From Micrococcales bacterium 72-143 (lineage in GTDB: Bacteria; Actinomycetota; Actinomycetes; Actinomycetales; Microbacteriaceae): a DNA stretch of 64,000 bases. Positions 62,044-64,000 of this stretch are shown here, piece after piece. Every line of letters starts with the position of its first letter. Within the stretch, counting starts at the first letter, position 1. The position numbers and the translations under genes are program-made. The notes under the pieces were generated by a model, which saw only the letters and a list, made by a program, of their open reading frames with translations, made no database searches and was not told the DNA's origin. Location: assembly GCA_001898835.1 (NCBI GenBank), contig MKVM01000005.1, forward strand, positions 434,001-498,000, in the 5' to 3' direction.

Positions 62044-63053
62044 TCCTTGCTGAGTCGGCGACCGATGCTGCTGAAGGCGACGGCCGCGATCAGCAGGATG
62101 CCCTGGAACAGGAACTGCACGAACGACGGCACGCCCACGAGGGCGAGGCCGTTGAACCCGACCGCGACGGTGACGACGCCGACGAGGGTTCCGAGGATGT
62201 GGAACTGGCCCTCGCGCAGCACCGTCGAGCCGAGGAAGGCGGCCGCGAACGAGGACAGCGTGTAGTTGTCGCCACCCGTCGGCTGGCCGCTGCCGATCGA
62301 AGAGGCCAGCAGAACGCCTGTGATGGCGGCGAAGAGCGCGGCGACGACGAACGCCGCCGTCGTGACCCGAGCCGTGCGCACGCCCGCGAGCTTCGCGGCC
62401 TCCGTGTTGCCGCCGGTGGCGCGCAGGTTCCGGCCGAAGTCGGTCTTGTTGAGCACGACCCACAGGATGAGCAGCGCGGCCGCCATGTAGAACACCGGCT
62501 TCGGGATGCCGAACCAGCTGCCGATCGCGATCTGCAGGAACTCGGGGAACTCGGTCGACACCGGCTGCGGCGTCCCGCCCGAGATGAAGTAGTTGACACC
62601 GATGAGCACGCTGCCCGTTCCGAGGGTGGCGACGAGCGCGTTCACCTGCAGCACGGTCACGAGGAAGCCGTTGACGACGCCCACGATGACGCCGGCCAGC
62701 AGCGCGATCAGGATCGCGACGGGGATCGGGACCCCCTGCAGCATGAGGATGGTGACGATGATGCCCGAGAGGCTCGCCATGTAGCCGATCGACAGGTCGA
62801 ACTGCCCGCTCGCGAGCACGAGCGTGAGGCCGCCGGCGACGATCGCCCCGAGCGCCGACTGGTTGAGCACCTGCAGCAGGTTCGGGATGGTCAGGAAGTA
62901 GGGCGACGCGATGGAGAAGATGATCAGCAGCACGGCGAGAGCGATGAGGGCGCCGTAGCGGCCGAGGATGGATGCCGTGCGTCGTCCGACGCGCGAGGCG
63001 AGGCTGCGCGCGGGCAGCTCGGGTGTGGCCTGCGGGCTCTCGATGAGGGTCAC
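62040..63053 (-). CDS. CUT2-type sugar ABC permease
   Basis: A 337-residue RbsC-like permease with about ten segments: LGAIVAGGLTLVLASGQFDLSIGYMASLSGI (the conserved EAA-like loop of the class) and NKTDFGRNLRATGGNTEAAKLAGVRTARV. GTG 63053 overlaps the ATPase stop (GTGA). It probably transports a sugar or related carbon source into the pathway encoded downstream. Confidence 0.9.
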   Translation of the reverse strand: MTLIESPQATPELPARSLASRVGRRTASILGRYGALIALAVLLIIFSIASPYFLTIPNLLQVLNQSALGAIVAGGLTLVLASGQFDLSIGYMASLSGIIVTILMLQGVPIPVAILIALLAGVIVGVVNGFLVTVLQVNALVATLGTGSVLIGVNYFISGGTPQPVSTEFPEFLQIAIGSWFGIPKPVFYMAAALLILWVVLNKTDFGRNLRATGGNTEAAKLAGVRTARVTTAAFVVAALFAAITGVLLASSIGSGQPTGGDNYTLSSFAAAFLGSTVLREGQFHILGTLVGVVTVAVGFNGLALVGVPSFVQFLFQGILLIAAVAFSSIGRRLSKE

Positions 63054-64000
63054 GAGGACGTCCTTTCCTGGGTGTAGATGGCCTCGAGCATGTCGGCCTC
63101 GGTGACGCCGGGTCCCGCGATCTCGCCGACCGTGCGGCCCTCGACCATCACGACGACGCGGTGGCACACGGCGAGCTCCTCGAGCTCGCTGCACACGACC
63201 ACGACCGACCCGCCCGCCGCCGCGAACTCCTCGGCGGTCGCCCAGATCTGGCGACGGGCGCCGACGTCGACGCCGCGGGTCGGCTCGTCGAGGAGCATGA
63301 TGCCGACGTCGCGCGCCAACCAGCGGGCGAACACGACCTTCTGCTGGTTGCCGCCGGAGAGGGTGCGGACGGCGGAGGTGAGCGACCCGGTCTTGATGCC
63401 GAGGCGCTCGACCATGGCGCGGACGACGGCGCGGGCGCGTCCGTCGGCGACGAACGGCAGCCACGCGACGGCGCGCGAGGAGCGCCACCCGCCCATCTTG
63501 GTGTTGAAGAGAACCGACTCCTCCATGACGAGCGCCTGCGAGCGGCGCTCCTCGGGGACGAGCGCGACGCCGCGGCCGATCGCATCGGCGACCGAACGCG
63601 GCCGGTACGGCCGGCCACCGAGAGTCAGTTCTCCGGCGATCGGCCGGTCGGCGCCGAACAGCAGGCGGAGGGTCTCGGTGCGGCCCGCCCCCACGACGCC
63701 CGCGAGGCCGAGGATCTCGCCTCGGCGCACATCGAACGAGACGTCGTGCACGCGCGGTGCGCGAGCGAGGCCGCGCACCGACAGCACGACCTCCGCATCC
63801 CGGGTGACCGGCGCATCCGGGGTCTCCACCGTCTCCTGGACGGTGCGGGCGCCCGTGATCCCGAGCACCAGGTCGTCTCGGGTGTAGGCGCCGCGCTCGT
63901 GAGCGGCGACGACCTGTCCGTCCTTGAATACCGTGACGGCGTCGCAGAGCTCCTCGATCTCGTCGAGCCGGTGGCTGACGTAGGCGACGGCCACGCCGGA
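63050..64000 (-). CDS. CUT2-type sugar ABC ATPase, 3' part (5' end outside window)
   Basis: An RbsA/MglA-like double-domain ATPase; the first domain is cut by the window edge and the visible part begins at its H-loop (AYVSHRLDEIEELCDAVTVFKDGQVV). The second domain has GVVGAGRTETLRLLFGADRP (degenerate Walker A, as usual), signature LSGGNQQKVVFARWLARD and Walker B IMLLDEPTRGVDVGARRQI. The signature and order are typical. It is co-translated with the permease. Confidence 0.92.
   Translation of the reverse strand, partial: SGVAVAYVSHRLDEIEELCDAVTVFKDGQVVAAHERGAYTRDDLVLGITGARTVQETVETPDAPVTRDAEVVLSVRGLARAPRVHDVSFDVRRGEILGLAGVVGAGRTETLRLLFGADRPIAGELTLGGRPYRPRSVADAIGRGVALVPEERRSQALVMEESVLFNTKMGGWRSSRAVAWLPFVADGRARAVVRAMVERLGIKTGSLTSAVRTLSGGNQQKVVFARWLARDVGIMLLDEPTRGVDVGARRQIWATAEEFAAAGGSVVVVCSELEELAVCHRVVVMVEGRTVGEIAGPGVTEADMLEAIYTQERTSS

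Overview
This is a high-GC chromosomal window. Gene order, GTG start use, F420-type and mycosin-type genes and the overall protein repertoire point to an actinobacterium, most likely the family Microbacteriaceae. That family call is an inference from gene content and style; no marker RNA is present to confirm it. Most of the window is housekeeping and transport, tightly packed, with many 4-bp ATGA/GTGA stop-start overlaps.

Layout. 0-2.2 kb: 3' part of glpK, then fbaA. 2.4-5.9 kb: two membrane signalling genes (a sensor kinase and a kinase-like partner without an ATP site) and ispH. 6-11.7 kb: xseA, a membrane glycosyltransferase on the opposite strand, xseB, a DUF4245 protein, beta-carbonic anhydrase and fumC. 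11.8-18.4 kb: membrane protein/PadR pair, secreted GH27 alpha-galactosidase, phoH, class V aminotransferase, isoprenyl diphosphate synthase. 18.5-24.3 kb: hemolysin III, small membrane proteins, greA, an SRPBCC/ArsR pair with its operator, ilvA, AI-2E permease. 24.5-33.5 kb: a four-gene ABC importer, a YcaQ-type DNA glycosylase, htpX, lemA, and a TetR-controlled ABC exporter with a clear promoter/operator. 33.9-41 kb: sugar-lactone oxidase, PLP deaminase/aldolase, MFS, TetR, a tRNA with anticodon UAA carrying a tiny putative island (one DUF3800 gene between 13-bp repeats), and a second MFS paralogue. 41-50 kb: DUF1003, NDH-2, mycosin, DUF501, ftsB-like, eno, hisS, EamA, CGNR regulator. 50-58.4 kb: mazG, nuclease, MFS, CPBP protease, gamma-carbonic-anhydrase-like protein, mfd. 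58.4-64 kb: a coupled operon of CUT2-type sugar ABC transporter, VOC protein, cyclase, MFS and LLM flavin/F420 enzyme, running off the right end.

The most distinctive unexplained signal is between the genes. Two families of dispersed inverted repeats occur one or two per intergenic region. Family A has arms with the core CAGAAATGCAGGA and TCCTGCATTTCTG about 55-60 bp apart. Family B has arms containing AGTGGTCGGTT and AACCGACCACT about 20 bp apart. A single-copy palindrome (C) encloses the stop codons of two convergent genes. Together with a 42-bp tandem hairpin array and a G-rich tract they suggest an organised system of intergenic structured DNA or RNA. A second signal is the 1.05-kb tRNA-linked segment holding only a DUF3800 gene. 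A third is the strong by-eye excess of the word CGGATGC/GCATCCG, which accounts for many otherwise rare GAT and GCA codons.
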